Shown one piece after another: positions 11,244 to 24,046 of a stretch of 64,000 nt of DNA (within the stretch, counting starts at the first letter, position 1; each line of letters opens with the position of its first letter). The stretch comes from Burhinus oedicnemus. Its lineage: Eukaryota > Chordata > Aves > Charadriiformes > Burhinidae. The notes below the pieces were generated by a model that saw nothing but the letters and a program-made list of their open reading frames with translations, did no database searches and was not told the origin of the DNA. Location of the stretch: positions 3,067,903 through 3,131,902 of the forward strand of contig VFFE01007257.1 of the NCBI GenBank assembly GCA_008921705.1. The letters are read 5' to 3'. A program made the position numbers and the translations under genes.

Positions 11244-14200
11244 AAATATGAGTGACAGATCATAAAAAGGAAAAAAAATTTATTTTGCACATTGGGTTAA
11301 ATATTGCTTGTATGTCTACATCGTCTGTTGCACAATGCATTATGAGATCTTTTGGATAAGTATCTACATATTTTGTAAGCAGAACAAATTTACTGCATAC
11401 AGTAATAAAATAGGTACCTGGGGATGTACCTAGCAGGACTTCATTTTTCAGAGCTGTCCTGAAATTAAACTTTTAGCCTTTACATCAGTAATGGTACTGA
11501 ATATTGAACTAGAATTCCATGTAATAATTAGCTTTAAAAAAAGACTAATGTTTCTAAATGTCTGCCAGCTTGGATGATGTGAAATCATGGGTGATATTAT
11601 ATAGAATACATTCATACATACATGGCTTCCCCCTGCCCCCCCAGGTGACTGAAGTCCGTGAAACCGTTATTGTCAAAATGATTGCTGGTAACTCCCTCCT
11701 CAATTAATAAAATGTTTTTTTCAGCTGTGTTTGGAGTAGCCAGGATTCTGGCAGTGAATGATGACTAGTACAGATGTTTTATGCATCTGTCTTAACGAAC
11801 AGCCAAGACAGGGAGATTACAACTTTTAAGAAGGATGCCAAATAACAATTTGTTTATACACTTCCTACATGCTTCTTAGCGCTTTTACTTCTGATGGGGC
11901 AGCTTTTCCATTTTTTGTGCAATATATTGCAGAAACAAATGTTGGAGGTGGATTGAAAGATGTAGAGCAATACCAAAGAGATAAAGTGAAATAAGACAAC
12001 AGCTTTAACACTTCCAGAGAACAAAGAGCTGAAGTATTGACTAGATAGGTTACAGAGAGATGTCACCGTCCAAGTTAATTACATTTTGCACATCAGCTTT
12101 GCAGCTGGATAACAAAGTCCTGGTTATGTTTATGTATCATGACTCCGAGATTTGAAACAAGTAAAAGGATGAAGAAAATCACCAGCGCTGTCATTTTTTT
12201 CCCCTGCCACTAATGCAAGAGAAAAAGAGAAGATGTTTATATGGTGTGACTGGCATAAGACTTAAGCTTTAAGGGAGCATAACCATTTATCCTTGTTTAC
12301 GGCAAAAGAGAAGGATAAGGAACTGTTTTGTGATAGCAGAGGCAGAGCTTTCATTATCAAACACAGTTTTCCCAGAAACTGAAGCATGTGTATTTTAGAA
12401 ACAAAGTAACAAAAAACCAAACAAACATTGGGTAAGATACTTCAAGAAACTAAGACAGTAGATACACAATTACTCAGATCCAAAAAAGCTAAAAGGTAAG
12501 AGTAACACTAGTTATGCCACACACATATGGAGGACACACGAGTTGTTTAAGAAGCAGTATTTGAATCAGTGGTTGCACCCTTTGTACTCCAAATAGATCC
12601 TGAGGAAAAGATAAGGTAATCTGCTTCTTGATGCTTCTATGAAAGTCAAGAAAACGACTCTTTATGATAAATAAAGGCCCCATTACAATTCACCGATCCA
12701 AATTCAATTTCAGGCAGTCATGACAACTTGTCTTCCCAGAAAGACCTCGTTTTACATTTCCAGTTTTGTCCTAAGCCTTTATTGTAGCAGGTTTGCTTTC
12801 TAACAGCTGCTGAATTTCTCTGCAGAAGTGCCTCTATTGATTAGGACATGAGCACAAATGAATTAAGAATAGAAGAGTTGATTTAAAGTGGGCGGCTGTA
12901 ACTTTATTAACTTTTGTCAGAAGCGGAGATATTACACTGAAATGTTTTTACTTGGTTCAATATGTTGCTAACAGTGTTCCAAGCCAAATAAACATTATAC
13001 AGCCTAGGCATTCTGATAGTTAGGTCTTTAAACAAAAAAGGAGGAAGGCAAGTACAGAAGAGCTATCTTAATCAGAGAGGATTTAAAATACCTTTTATTA
13101 TTATTTTAATAAACCAATATTGCTCATTATCTCCTTAATCTTCTGTATTACACTGGAAGTAATCTACCTGGGTTAGCTGAAAACTGTGACAAAAATATAA
13201 ATCCAATCTAAATAAGAAATGTACAGCTCCTACTCCCCAGCAGGCTGGCTCTAAACATCCAGGCTTCTATGAAGAAGATACCTTGGCAATAGAAAAATAT
13301 ATTCCTGATTCTGGATCTTAGCAGCTGGACAGGTGCATGGTATATTAGGAATATGATACCTGCACTTTAACGCAGGACAGGCGAGGTGCTCTCAGTCAGA
13401 ATGGCTCAACTGCCCTGTTTCCACACATATACAAAGAGGAGACTACAGAGACGAGCAGCTCTGCTCTCCTGTACCGGCATCTGGCCAGCAGTGGGCAGGT
13501 AGATATGGTCAAGGTGAAATAAAGTGGGAAAGGACCTCAACCTTGACACGAGGGTTCACTTCCGAGGGGCAGCCTTCTCCCTACCTATGTGATCACAGGC
13601 ACTCTCTGTCTGGGCAGGCAGGAAGATTAAAACTGCAGCAGAACCTACACACTTGCACTGAGAAGGATCCAAACTCTGCCACACACTGTTCAAATACACA
13701 AAGAAAGGCAGCTTCAAAGATTCCAAGAATACATAGCATGAGTTTTTAAATCTTACAGAGTTTATAACAATATTACTAATTGTTCTCTGACACTTGGACA
13801 TAAAATTTAAAAACACACGTATTACCTCATCCTCTAATGCTCCAAATGCAACCAGTGAACTGTGTTTCTAGCAGAAAGCAGACTTTTCTGCAGCAAGACA
13901 CCACTGCTGTGGTATCAGTTATTTATATTTGCATGACAAACAGTTACTGGCTCTTTGCCTAACGCGTTGGTGTTGGAACATTTGGTCCAAACAGCGCGTC
14001 TGCCAGCTAAGAACTGCGCTGAATCTGTCAGAAGGCGTTAGATAAATGTGTCACCCTTGACAGCCTGCATGTGTATAATTTGAACTACAATAAGTGCAAG
14101 TTACTGACCACAATGCAGTCTGTACTAGGATTGCACACACTTCCCACGCAGACGTAAATAGTGATTGCAGCTATAGACCCATTTCTATTTTCTGACTGAG

Positions 14201-14443
14201 GGTGTTGTGCTGTTGCCCACCACTTTGCATATTATTTGAATTTCATGCAAGCAGCAGAAGTGGGCCAAACCAGCCTCTACAGTCAAAAAAATCACAAACA
14301 AAATAAACATTAAAAAAACCCCCATGCTCCTATCCCTGGGACTCAAAATCTGTCACATACGTTAGGATATTAAAGCAAGTTCTCAAACCACCTTCCTCTT
14401 AGATTCTACCATGCTCACGTGTCACTACAGAATACCTACTCCC

Positions 14444-14711
14444 CTAGTCAACATATGCAAAGTGAGCAGCTCGGGCATTCAAATCCTGCAACCAACCAAA
14501 TGAGCTACCAGAACGCTCACTGGTCACTCTTTTGCATATCTTTCGCTGTATGAGGCCAGACGTACTCAAATCCACTTGGTTAGGCTGTGCCGAGACTGCT
14601 GTAATAACACAGCGGCAGAGCTGGCGCAGCAGTGCGGGCTGTTCCGTGGAGGCTATTCTCTGCTCCACTAAGGCGCTGACCCTACTCGCTTTGAACTCAG
14701 CAGGGGCTGGC
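14444..14711 (-). CDS. Candidate terminal coding exon, 88 codons
   Basis: On the minus strand a very strong acceptor (CTCCTCTTTTCTTTGAAG) is followed by 268 bases open to a TAG at 14446-14444. The translation is soluble-looking and mixed in composition: PAPAEFKASRVSALVEQRIA early, LLRQLCRCVITAVSA in the middle, GSSFGWLQDLNARAAHFAYV at the end. The segment is GC- and CpG-rich (about eleven CpGs) in AT-rich surroundings. Joined to the exon candidate at 16083-16129 it would make a 104-residue protein. A missing feature is a nearby polyadenylation signal: none was seen within a few hundred bases to the left. It may instead be an internal exon, or a CpG-rich regulatory patch that is open by chance. 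Confidence 0.27.
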
Positions 14712-16082
14712 CTTCAAAGAAAAGAGGAGTAAGCCCAAAGGTACCCACAGTACAGGCACTATCAGACAAATACTCTTCCAGTGGGATTCCACTGTTTTTA
14801 AGGAAAACTTATTTTTGGTGCCTGACTCAAACGCAGAAGAGCATTCCTTACAAAGCAAATAGAATGAATCGTAATAATTGAAAACAGCGTGAGCCCTCAC
14901 TGTTAATTTGGGGAAAGGGATCTTGAAAACTGAACAGTTACCATCTGAAGCAATGATAACGAACTTACCAGCAATTTATATAAATACCAACCAAATGTAA
15001 TAGGAATTTAACTGAACAGCAGATGGAAAGGAAAAAAGTTGTCCATGATTTTGCAGAACTGCTTACCGTAAATGAAGCCAGCAGGGTATCTACTAAGTGA
15101 CATCATACTTAGCTAATAAATAGATCTTCCCAGGCAAAATTATGACCCAAAAGTGTAACACACTTTTTGAAAGCTTAAAAAAAATACATAGAGTATACAA
15201 TTTTTATTTGTTGTGTTCTCTGGAATACTAAGAAGTGACTGACAAAATCCTATTTTTGTATCTTTATACTACATTATGGACACTCATTCTGTCCTCAACT
15301 TTAAACAAGAATTAACTATATTGTGCTCTTTTGTTAGTGTTTTGCTTCCTCTTGGGATGCTGAGCATTTAAGTCAATAAAAACAAGTGATTGTCCTTATC
15401 AAAACAGAAGACTTAACTTGCTTGGAGGTTTCTGAAGTGTGATTTCTACTTTCAACATGCTCACAATTACTGCAGTCGTTAACATACCTCACCTCACTGC
15501 AGTCAACTATGGCAAACCTATGTGTCTGCATGTATTTTACCCTAATCTTCAACATGCTTAAGCATGGGAATTAACCTAGTGAACCATACTTAATTATATC
15601 CATTGGAAGAAAAGGACAGGTCAGAGACTGTCCTCAAGACCACATTCACATCTCACGCAAAGAGTAGCCCTGCGTGAGAACTCCGGTGTGGCCTGAGCAA
15701 ATTCTCGATAGGTTAGTGCAGCCGCTTCTGCGGGAGACAGGCAAAGACAGAGCTCCCCAGGTCGTCAGCTGCAACAGAGACCGTTCTGTCAAAGAGATGA
15801 GGACACAAGTTATCCTCCAGACCCAGATGTGCCAGACAAAAAGCTGTTGCCAAGTTTCTCGCAACTGTTCCTGCTTTCTCCTCCCAAAGCTACTTTTGTG
15901 AATGCTATTCTCACTTGCTTTCAGCCAGAATGAGCAGGAGGGCTTTAGCCAATTTCTAGAGCAAGTCTCTCGGAATCCAGCTTTCTGACTGAAATGGGTC
16001 AGGGAGCTTTCAAAAGAGCAATTGTGCTGGTAGGGGAGAAGACCCTACAGGGGAGAACAGCAGGGAGGAGGGCATCACTTAC

Positions 16083-16129
16083 AGACGATAATTGCTTCCA
16101 TAGGCAGAACTAGCTGCAGAAGAGGACAT
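16083..16129 (-). CDS. Candidate first coding exon of a small two-exon gene
   Basis: Reading the minus strand, ATG at 16129-16127 opens MSSSAASSAYGSNYR plus two bases, then an excellent donor GTAAGTGATG at 16082. An in-frame TAG lies three codons upstream, so this ATG would be the true start. The Kozak context is weak (C at -3, T at +4). The sequence around and upstream (15.6-16.3 kb) is CpG-denser than the rest of the window and includes a CACGTG E-box at 16247-16252, as a promoter might. The two spare bases complete a Leu codon with the first base of the exon at 14444-14711. No known protein was recognised. An alternative reading is a 31-base internal exon using the CTTCTGCAG acceptor inside it. 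Confidence 0.25.
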
Positions 16130-19100
16130 CTGTCGCTACCCTGTGACTGTTTATGAGCTCCTAGTTAAGCACATGCACAGCTGACTGAAGACTGCAATTG
16201 CCACAATCCCTCAATGTACGTAACACAGCTACAGAGGAGTGGGCCACACGTGTCCTTCCTCTCCCACACTAACCGAAACCTCGACTTACTTGTCACTCCG
16301 TCTGTCCGTGTGGAAAACAGACTGCAATAAACCCAGGTCAAAGAACTGCTAAATATTTTACTGATCTTTTCACCCGTATTTTAATGATTTTACTTTCCAT
16401 ACAATTTGAAAGTACTTCTCTGAGAATCCTTTGAATTATTTATCTATCATACAGTAAGGCCAACCTAGAACACCAATAAACATTATGTAGATACTGAATG
16501 TGAAAGCGCTTTGTCTATTTGCCGTTGTGTTATTTGTACAGAATTCTTGAATAACAAGAAAATATGACTACTAGCAATAAAACTCATCTTTTTTTGATAT
16601 TTGAGTGTTCACAGACTGTTTGAAAATGCACCATGCTCAGTGTTACGCTAGTAAAATTACACTTTGCCTCTCAAACTAACAAGCATTTCCATTAAACATA
16701 GCATTCTCAGCAAGCTGTTTTCTCAATAGTGAATACTTTGATTGACAAAGGATTAAATTACTGCTGAGCCATTCGTTATTTATGGCTCTTAACACCTGTT
16801 AGGTGTTAAATTTACCTTTTCACATCTCTACTGTGTAAGATATCTGCTCCCACTTCGTTAACATCCTGTGTTTTACACCAGTGATGACATTTCAACATAC
16901 AATGGAATAAAACTGATGCCTTTTTGAATATAATACTAAGGGCTTTTTTTCAAATTTATATTTAACAATTTCACATGCTTTTTTTTTTTCTCCCAGAATG
17001 GATTCAAAGAAAGAATTTTAGAAGAAAAGCAATGCCGAATTGGTGTTTTTCTTGTTGCCCCCTGCAATTTGACATGATAAAACAAAGATTTTTTTTTTGT
17101 AGTGTCTAACGAAGTGTCTGTAGATGCTGCTGTTTCTTTGAATAGCAATGGCAAATAGTAATGGACATAACACGTAAATGCCTTGAGACTGTCAAGAAGG
17201 GATTCCCTTAAGTACTATGAATAATAAACTAAAAGGGGCTCCGTATATCTGTGTGATCAAATATAGCATATAATTAAACAGAAAAAGTATAATTATCACC
17301 TGAATTTTCTCTTATACTAAAGAAAATCATTATACTGTTGCAGCAGTACAGTTAAAAACCACTGAGACTATCAGAGCATCACAGTGTATTTGTACAGACA
17401 GGAAGTGTTCAAATGTTTTAATAAGGTGCTGTGCAGTAATAACTTCAGTGTGTTCCCAAATCACAGAATTAATTTACAGCCCTTTTATAAACCTAAATGG
17501 ATTTAATAAAGTCTGATCATAAATTAACGCTAACAATTGATGTAAATTGCAGTTAGTGAAATTTATTTCAGTTATGTTACTGTTTACAGTATTATAAACC
17601 ATAACTTTAACATATTGCAGGCTGAAGGGCAATCTGTTTAATATGGCAAACAGATTCGAAGGCAGGGAGGTGACCTGCTTGTAGAATTCCCCTAAATCCC
17701 AGGACAATTATTAGAGAAGCACTTTATATATAATCTTGACAAAAGCAGTGGAATGTGGCACTGTAGCAGTGCGCTTTCTTGAGAGATCTTTTAATTAAAC
17801 ACATGCAAAGGAAAAGGTTAAGTGAAAAATAAACAGCTCCTAAACAGGCATGATGATCAGAGCTTAACCCACACAAAAGTGGCAGAAGACGGCTGCAGTA
17901 TTAAATAAGACCTAAGGAGCTAGGCTGGCCAGAAGGAGCCTCAGAGTCCTATGAAGTGCACATCTATATGACTCAATCTATTCATGTTCACATTGAGCAT
18001 ATTCAGAGTCAATAAAATATGTATGCAAGTATTCAACTCCGTATTACACCACAGCAACTTGCTTTGCTATCTCCTCCTTTTGAAAAATGTTTCCATCAGA
18101 ACATTTTTAAGCCAACTCCAACCCACTGCTTCAAGTTCCAGGACTACCACTCTTGTAACTGGAAGAACTGCATAAAACCTACAGGAAGCCTGGACAAAAG
18201 TAGGATTAGTCAGTTCTGTTTTGTGCGTGAATTTTCTGTTCTCTTTTGAGGATATTTCATTCAATGAGTTAGTTGAAGTGGGATCTATTTTTCAGATGTT
18301 ATACAGAGAGATGAGCAATGGATCAAAACCATATGATCAACTTGCCCGAACAGCACATAATTCTGTTTGTTTTTGAGGAGGAGGAGCTCTCCACCAGCTA
18401 CAAATGAAGGTGGCATGCATACCTCCTCAGGGTGAAAACTGGTACTTCACTAAGGTCTTTGGAAAATTACTCAAAAGATAATAGGAGAGTCTATTCTTCC
18501 AAATGTATTTATGAGATAACACACAAAACTACTCAAACGTAGTGAAGAACAAGACTCCTTGGGAAGACAATTTCTCAGAAAATTGCGAGCCTCAGGTTCA
18601 TGTTGGAGTCAGGTGACTTAGAGGAGTCCAGAGAGGACATCCATCTGCAGTCAGTATTTCCTGCTGTTTCAACCAGTTCTAAGTGGCTTCATCTACTCCC
18701 TACAAACACATATATTTTCACCAGGAATAGTTCAGGTGTTACAGACATGTTTTTCTGCACATGCCCAGAAGGATCACAGTCTTATCAGAGCTGAGCAGGT
18801 TGGTATCATCTCACACAGGCTCCCTGCAGAATCTTCAGTGTAGATGCTCTCCTGCTATGTTCCCCAAAGGGAACATTTGGGAAGGTATGACAGCATAAAA
18901 CACAGCACCAGATGCTACTTTAATTCAGAAACACAGCCTGGAGTGGAAAAAGGCAGTGTTCCACATTTATCCATAAACTGGTGAGACCAGACCTAGGCTA
19001 GAATAAGCATGCCCTTCTCTTTGGTCTCTACCTCAGCAGCATTCGTCTTCACCACTAAACTAGAGAAAAGAGGTTCTCTCTGTCCTTCCAGCCCAGTTAA

Positions 19101-22100
19101 TTCGTCTCATATTCTTGTTCAGGCCAAATTACAGGGGACCTAAATACATTAACAGTTTACATACTGCTGTGGAGCTCATCTTCTGCTCCCTCTTCTACCT
19201 ACCAAATCTTTTTTTCCCTGGCCACAGTCTTCTTGTGGACAGGCTGCAGCTTGTCTGATCCCTTGACGAGGTAATCCAACATAGTAACCCAGAATAACCA
19301 TTTTTCTGGAGAAGGAGATGGGGATTGGGCTTGCTTTTTCTGGATCCGCTAGTGGAATCAGCTCAATAAATGGTCAGCAAAGCACTGGACTCCAGACTGG
19401 CACAAGCTACCGTGCAGCTGGAAGCAGAATTGCTCTATGGAAGCGGGGGTTACACCACTACCTTTCCTTTTGGAAGATGCAGTGTTACAGAAAAGAGAGA
19501 GTACAGCTGGTTTTGAAAAAAGCATTTGGGACCTATGACAAACAGGGTTTCCAGGATGGGAATCTCAGTATGAAGACATGTGCTTTCTGCTCCAAAGGCA
19601 AGCAACAAACACCTCAGAGAGCTATGACTTAACCTGAAAAGGAATATTTTGATATTTCTGTTAATGGTTATATCAAATGTGCAATATTAAGTTTTTTCTA
19701 TTCATTCCTTAAGTTTTTGATACCAGCTTTCCAGGCTTCTTCTTTATCCGAGTACCCTGTGGATATTCCAGTTCCAAACCCACCTGATCAATTCAGCATT
19801 TATGAATAATGCTGACTATATTTATAATGTATGGACTCTTCAATACAAAATCAGATAAAAGATATAAAAAGGAACAAAAATTACTTTTGTTACCTGTTTT
19901 TCTGTGAGGAAAGAATTTATCAAGCTAAGATAAAAAACAGTCCTTTTAAAAAAAGCCCTTAATATTATTCTCTAAAAGATATTGGTTTGGCATATTTTCA
20001 AACAGTATGAAAATAGGAAATAATACGGTTAATGAAAACGTCTAAACAGCCTAAGGTATTTGACCTTTCACAAAGCTCACTATAAATAGCTTCCAATGCT
20101 GTGACTTACACTCCGCAACTGCAACAGATTGATAAGGAACAATGGCAATGCTAAGGGAGGAAAACAGATTATGAAACGCTATCCAGTATTTCAGATACTA
20201 TGATGTAAAACATTCCTGTTAGTACACTGTGAATACCAAGGTGGTTGAATTCAGTCATGTGATGAACTACTTGAAAAGGACATCAGAAATGCACCAGGAT
20301 AAACAAGGAGGAAAAATGACTCTTATTTCTGTAAAAGCAAGTTCCATTTGTTTTGAAATAACCTGTTTCTTTTAATAATTCCCTAAATAACCTGTAACTC
20401 TGTGTTACATGACTTTAGGCAGTATTTTAAGTAATACAGCTCTCAGCCTAACCAGAGACCAGGCGATTTGGCAAGGAGAAAGACAATAAAAGAAGAAGAT
20501 AGGGTGGAATAATGTTTTAAGAAGAGTTGCACTCTCTCAAAACACACTATTCCATATTTCTATGAAGCAATCTTTTCCATAGTAAATCCATCTTCAGAAT
20601 GAATTTATTTCCACTGCCTGGAAAAACCCCACATAATTCATAATTCCACATCAAGTCTAGTATAGGGAGGTTTTATTTGTTAAAGGCAACTATTTTCTCT
20701 CTGTTGGGTGTAAAAATAATGCAAAAAGCATGCTATAAACACAGGTAAATAGTACTGTTAGCTAGGTTAAGCCCTTCCAGAGCAGCTTAGTATTCATAAT
20801 ATTGCCCCCAAAATCAATAACTCAAAATTAAACCTTTTTTAATATTTACCTAGTCAGCAATGTTTTCCTTTTCTAGAATTCATTAGACGCTGACAAGACT
20901 CATTTAGTAACCCAAACACCAGGTCTGTTTAGTATCCTGTAAACATTCACTGCAAGCCTTGGGGTGCACAATTTTTAGCCCCATAATTCCATCACAAAAG
21001 GTTTCCTGTGCAGTTGCAATTTCTTTGCACATGAAGATCAGCATCTTAAACACACAACAGTATCTGAATACTAATTTCTAGTGAGAGTGACCACTAGTAT
21101 AAGAATCATCAGTCCCTCCTAAAGTATTAAGTGTGTTAAAGCCAGAATTCTCCTTTATACATTTATAAATGCCAAAAAACTACCTTAGTCCCCACAAGTC
21201 TGTCATAATTCATGCATGAGATTATCCCGGTTTACTACTCTGGAGTATATTCTGAACACAATTCTTGTTCCATTTCCTTTGGGAAAAGGGAGAGGTTACT
21301 ACTTCAAACTGCTTCATCTGAAATATTTCATAATTAACTCAATGTTAATTCTGTGCTACAACACAAACATAATCATGCTATTAAATTAATATTTAATTAT
21401 GGAATAATCACTGTGCAATATAAAGGGTAAAAACGAATTACAGAATTATTATAGGATAATTAAGTAGGTATCATTGAAACATATGAGTGACAATTTGTGA
21501 CCATAATGTGCTGAGAAGAATTTTGTCCATAGCAAACTGCTGTGAACCACAGTCAGTCTATCTCCTTGTCTTTTACACTCTGATTAATACGTCAGGCTTT
21601 ATCATCTTTTTGTGAGAGTAGCCATGGGTTTTTATTCAGATACATTATCCCACATCAGTAAATACACAATTATTAATATAAAATTATATTATTCACTCAA
21701 TAAGAGTAATTGAATTACTTTTTATAAGTGTTCATTAATAATACTATAATTTACAAATATTTTCTTTTCCTCATGTACATTTGTAAAAATAGGGGAAACC
21801 TAGAGGCCTGAAAATTTCTGAGGCATTTAAGGGAGTGAGGCAAGAACTCCTCCATGGTCAGATAATACCTCACCTAAAAACCCTTGGGTTCAGCCTAACC
21901 CACTTTTTATATTTGAAATCTACAGTGAAAAACACCACCACAGAAGTACGCATAGCTGCATTGACAGACTAATTCTCTCTCCCTTAGCCGCAGATACCAG
22001 CCTCAGGTACAAACACTTCCATATGCAGAATACTTCGTTCAACCTAAAAATCTGGGCTCAAAGTTCAGCAGTGCTGGAACAGTCTGCGTCACATGATGAG

Positions 22101-23900
22101 AAAGAACATTAAAGTTTTCACAAGGCAGTTTTCCCCCAGAAGCTACTTCTTTCGGAAAGGGAGACAAAAGCAGACAGTGAGAAAGCAGGTATGTTACTTC
22201 GCTGATGAAAACAGCTTTCCTTGAAGCTTTCACTGTATGATCACCTAAAGGAGAGTGATGATCCTTAGAGTATGACATCCAAACGTTAACCACTAGCAGT
22301 ATCCTCACTCTACGTATGGTAGGAAAATAAAAATGCTCCAGAAAAAAAGATTCTAAATTTACCATAGGTCCAATCCATAATCCAAGGGATAAAGCTAAAA
22401 GCATTTATTGCCACTGCAAGACACCTAGCAGCTTATTCTGTGCCTGAAGAGGACGGGTCTTTTCTGCAAGGATAGATAGCACCAGTGGTGGCAAAGAGAA
22501 GAAAAGATGTCACTAGTCTGCTCTATTCTCTACGTACGCTGAAACCTAGTGGCAAAGGCAGATATTGCCAGTGAATTTCTGCTGTGAAGCTTACCGTTAG
22601 ATGCAGAAGACCCATGAGAACCTTTGCTTTGCCTGTTCTCCCCTTCCTTTTATCAGCACCAAATCCAGCTTACTTGGGAATTGTGGGAAATGATCAAAAT
22701 AGCTCTGATTTCATCCTTGCAGAATGGCAAAAAGCTAATTCTCTTAGAGCGTTTAAGTTTCCAAATTGAGAATCTTTGCATTCCTGTAAAATATTTTACT
22801 GTGAAGAGTGTAAATGAGCACAAGAAAGCTCAGGAGAAAGAAAAATCACACTTGGGAAAGGTAAGCTTCTTCAAAGAATTCTCCACAGCAGGTTATTATC
22901 AACGGGATCTAATGCAACTTCCTAGGAAGATCGGTTGCTAAGTGAATTGCTGAAGGAACTAATTACCAAACGGTAAAAGTACAGCACACAGTGCTGAAGA
23001 GGTCTGAAGTTCTCGATACAGTTGGCCTGCTTGTTACTTAAATGAACAAACTAGATAGGAAACTTCAAGCCAATAAGGAGGACAAAGAGGTGTAAAAGTA
23101 TTTTCTTGAAATGAAATGGAAGAGAACAATGCAAATCAGGAAATGAAAAGTCTGGGCTAACTGCAAATCACAGACACTGTCAAAGGGATCAGTCGATTTG
23201 ACTGTGCTAGAAGGGTTCCTCCAAACATGCATATTGAAAAATTTCATGTGAATGAAATTCTGAACTTTAATAATTAAACCATGCAAAAATTTCCTGTGGA
23301 GATTCTTAGAAAGAAATAAAACATCCCTAGCTTAGTTAAGTTTAAACATTACTAGACAGCAACAAGCTTAAGACAGTTAACCCCTCCACTATTAACTCAT
23401 ACCTTACAATTAATACCATTAGTAAGACTGACAAAACAAATAAATCAAGAGGATGCAAATATACATTTGCAGTAACTTCAATATCAAAAGTAACCAAAAC
23501 TTTCCTGGCACAATCTCTGCTTAGTCATTAAAAAAAAATCAGTTGAGCTAAGGAAGAAATACCTGATGCAGAATAAAGAAACTTTAAAAACTTTGCAATC
23601 TGAAAAATAACAGATGGACCAAGATAAAAACCAGGCCCTCCATTTGGTAAGCTGACCACGTATAGCATTTTATTAAAAGCGTGTACTTCTCAACCAGAAA
23701 TGTTAATTATTTTCCTGAGAGCTTTAATGCTGATGTCGTATCTGTAAGGAAATATCAGGAAACAGAAAAAAGAAAATAAGGTCTGTGCACATTTATTACT
23801 ATCCCTGGTGGCACAAAATTGATCACAAAGTCCAATACCTACAGTCTTTTTACTGTTCATTATATATACCCACCTGTTTGATGGCTCCAAAACAGTAAAC

Positions 23901-23968
23901 TGTTTTTTGGGGGTTTATTTTTGGGGGTTTGGGGCATTTTTGGTTTGGTTTGGGTTTTGGGTTTTTTT
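23901..23968 (+). repeat. G/T-rich low-complexity tract with G-runs
   Basis: A purely G/T-rich stretch with G-runs at 23909-23913, 23923-23927, 23931-23934, 23952-23954 and 23959-23961. Some loops exceed seven bases, so any quadruplex would be weak compared with the 38.6-kb motif. Small ORFs across it encode only Gly/Phe/Leu/Trp-rich text. Confidence 0.8.
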
Positions 23969-24022
23969 CAGTCTATTATCCCCAATGTCATTCTCACAGA
24001 TGCACTACATGACCAGAGAGAA

Positions 24023-24046
24023 GGGCCCGATGACGGGCCCAATGAC
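24023..24046 (+). repeat. GGGCCC 12-bp tandem repeat and hairpin
   Basis: GGGCCCGATGAC is followed by GGGCCCAATGAC, a two-unit direct repeat. Bases 24023-24040 also form a perfect 7-bp stem (GGGCCCG / CGGGCCC) with an ATGA loop. Such GC content is exceptional in this part of the window. Confidence 0.8.

Larger units (their letters stand above)
13950..16320. promoter_or_regulatory. CpG-denser patch, possible promoter or enhancer region
   Basis: Most of the window has few CpGs, but sub-segments here (13960-14040, 14470-14700, 15640-15870, 16080-16310) carry clusters of them. Bases 16210-16320 include a TACGTA palindrome at 16217-16222 and a CACGTG E-box at 16247-16252. No TATA box is evident at a fixed distance from the candidate start. 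This is not a full CpG island by length or density. CpG retention may reflect hypomethylation in the germ line or an old GC-rich insertion. Confidence 0.3.

Noticed and set aside
13580..13604. 25-base segment between a strong acceptor and donor on the minus strand
   Set aside because: Too short to judge; likely a chance pairing of splice-like sites.
18960..19010. CTGGTGAGACCAGACCTAGG resembling the CR1 segment for LVRPHLE
   Set aside because: The likeness stops after about 25 bases and the neighbouring CR1 motifs are absent.
19318..19632. 104-codon plus-strand ORF
   Set aside because: No recognisable domain, no convincing splice sites and no start context; it may be chance.
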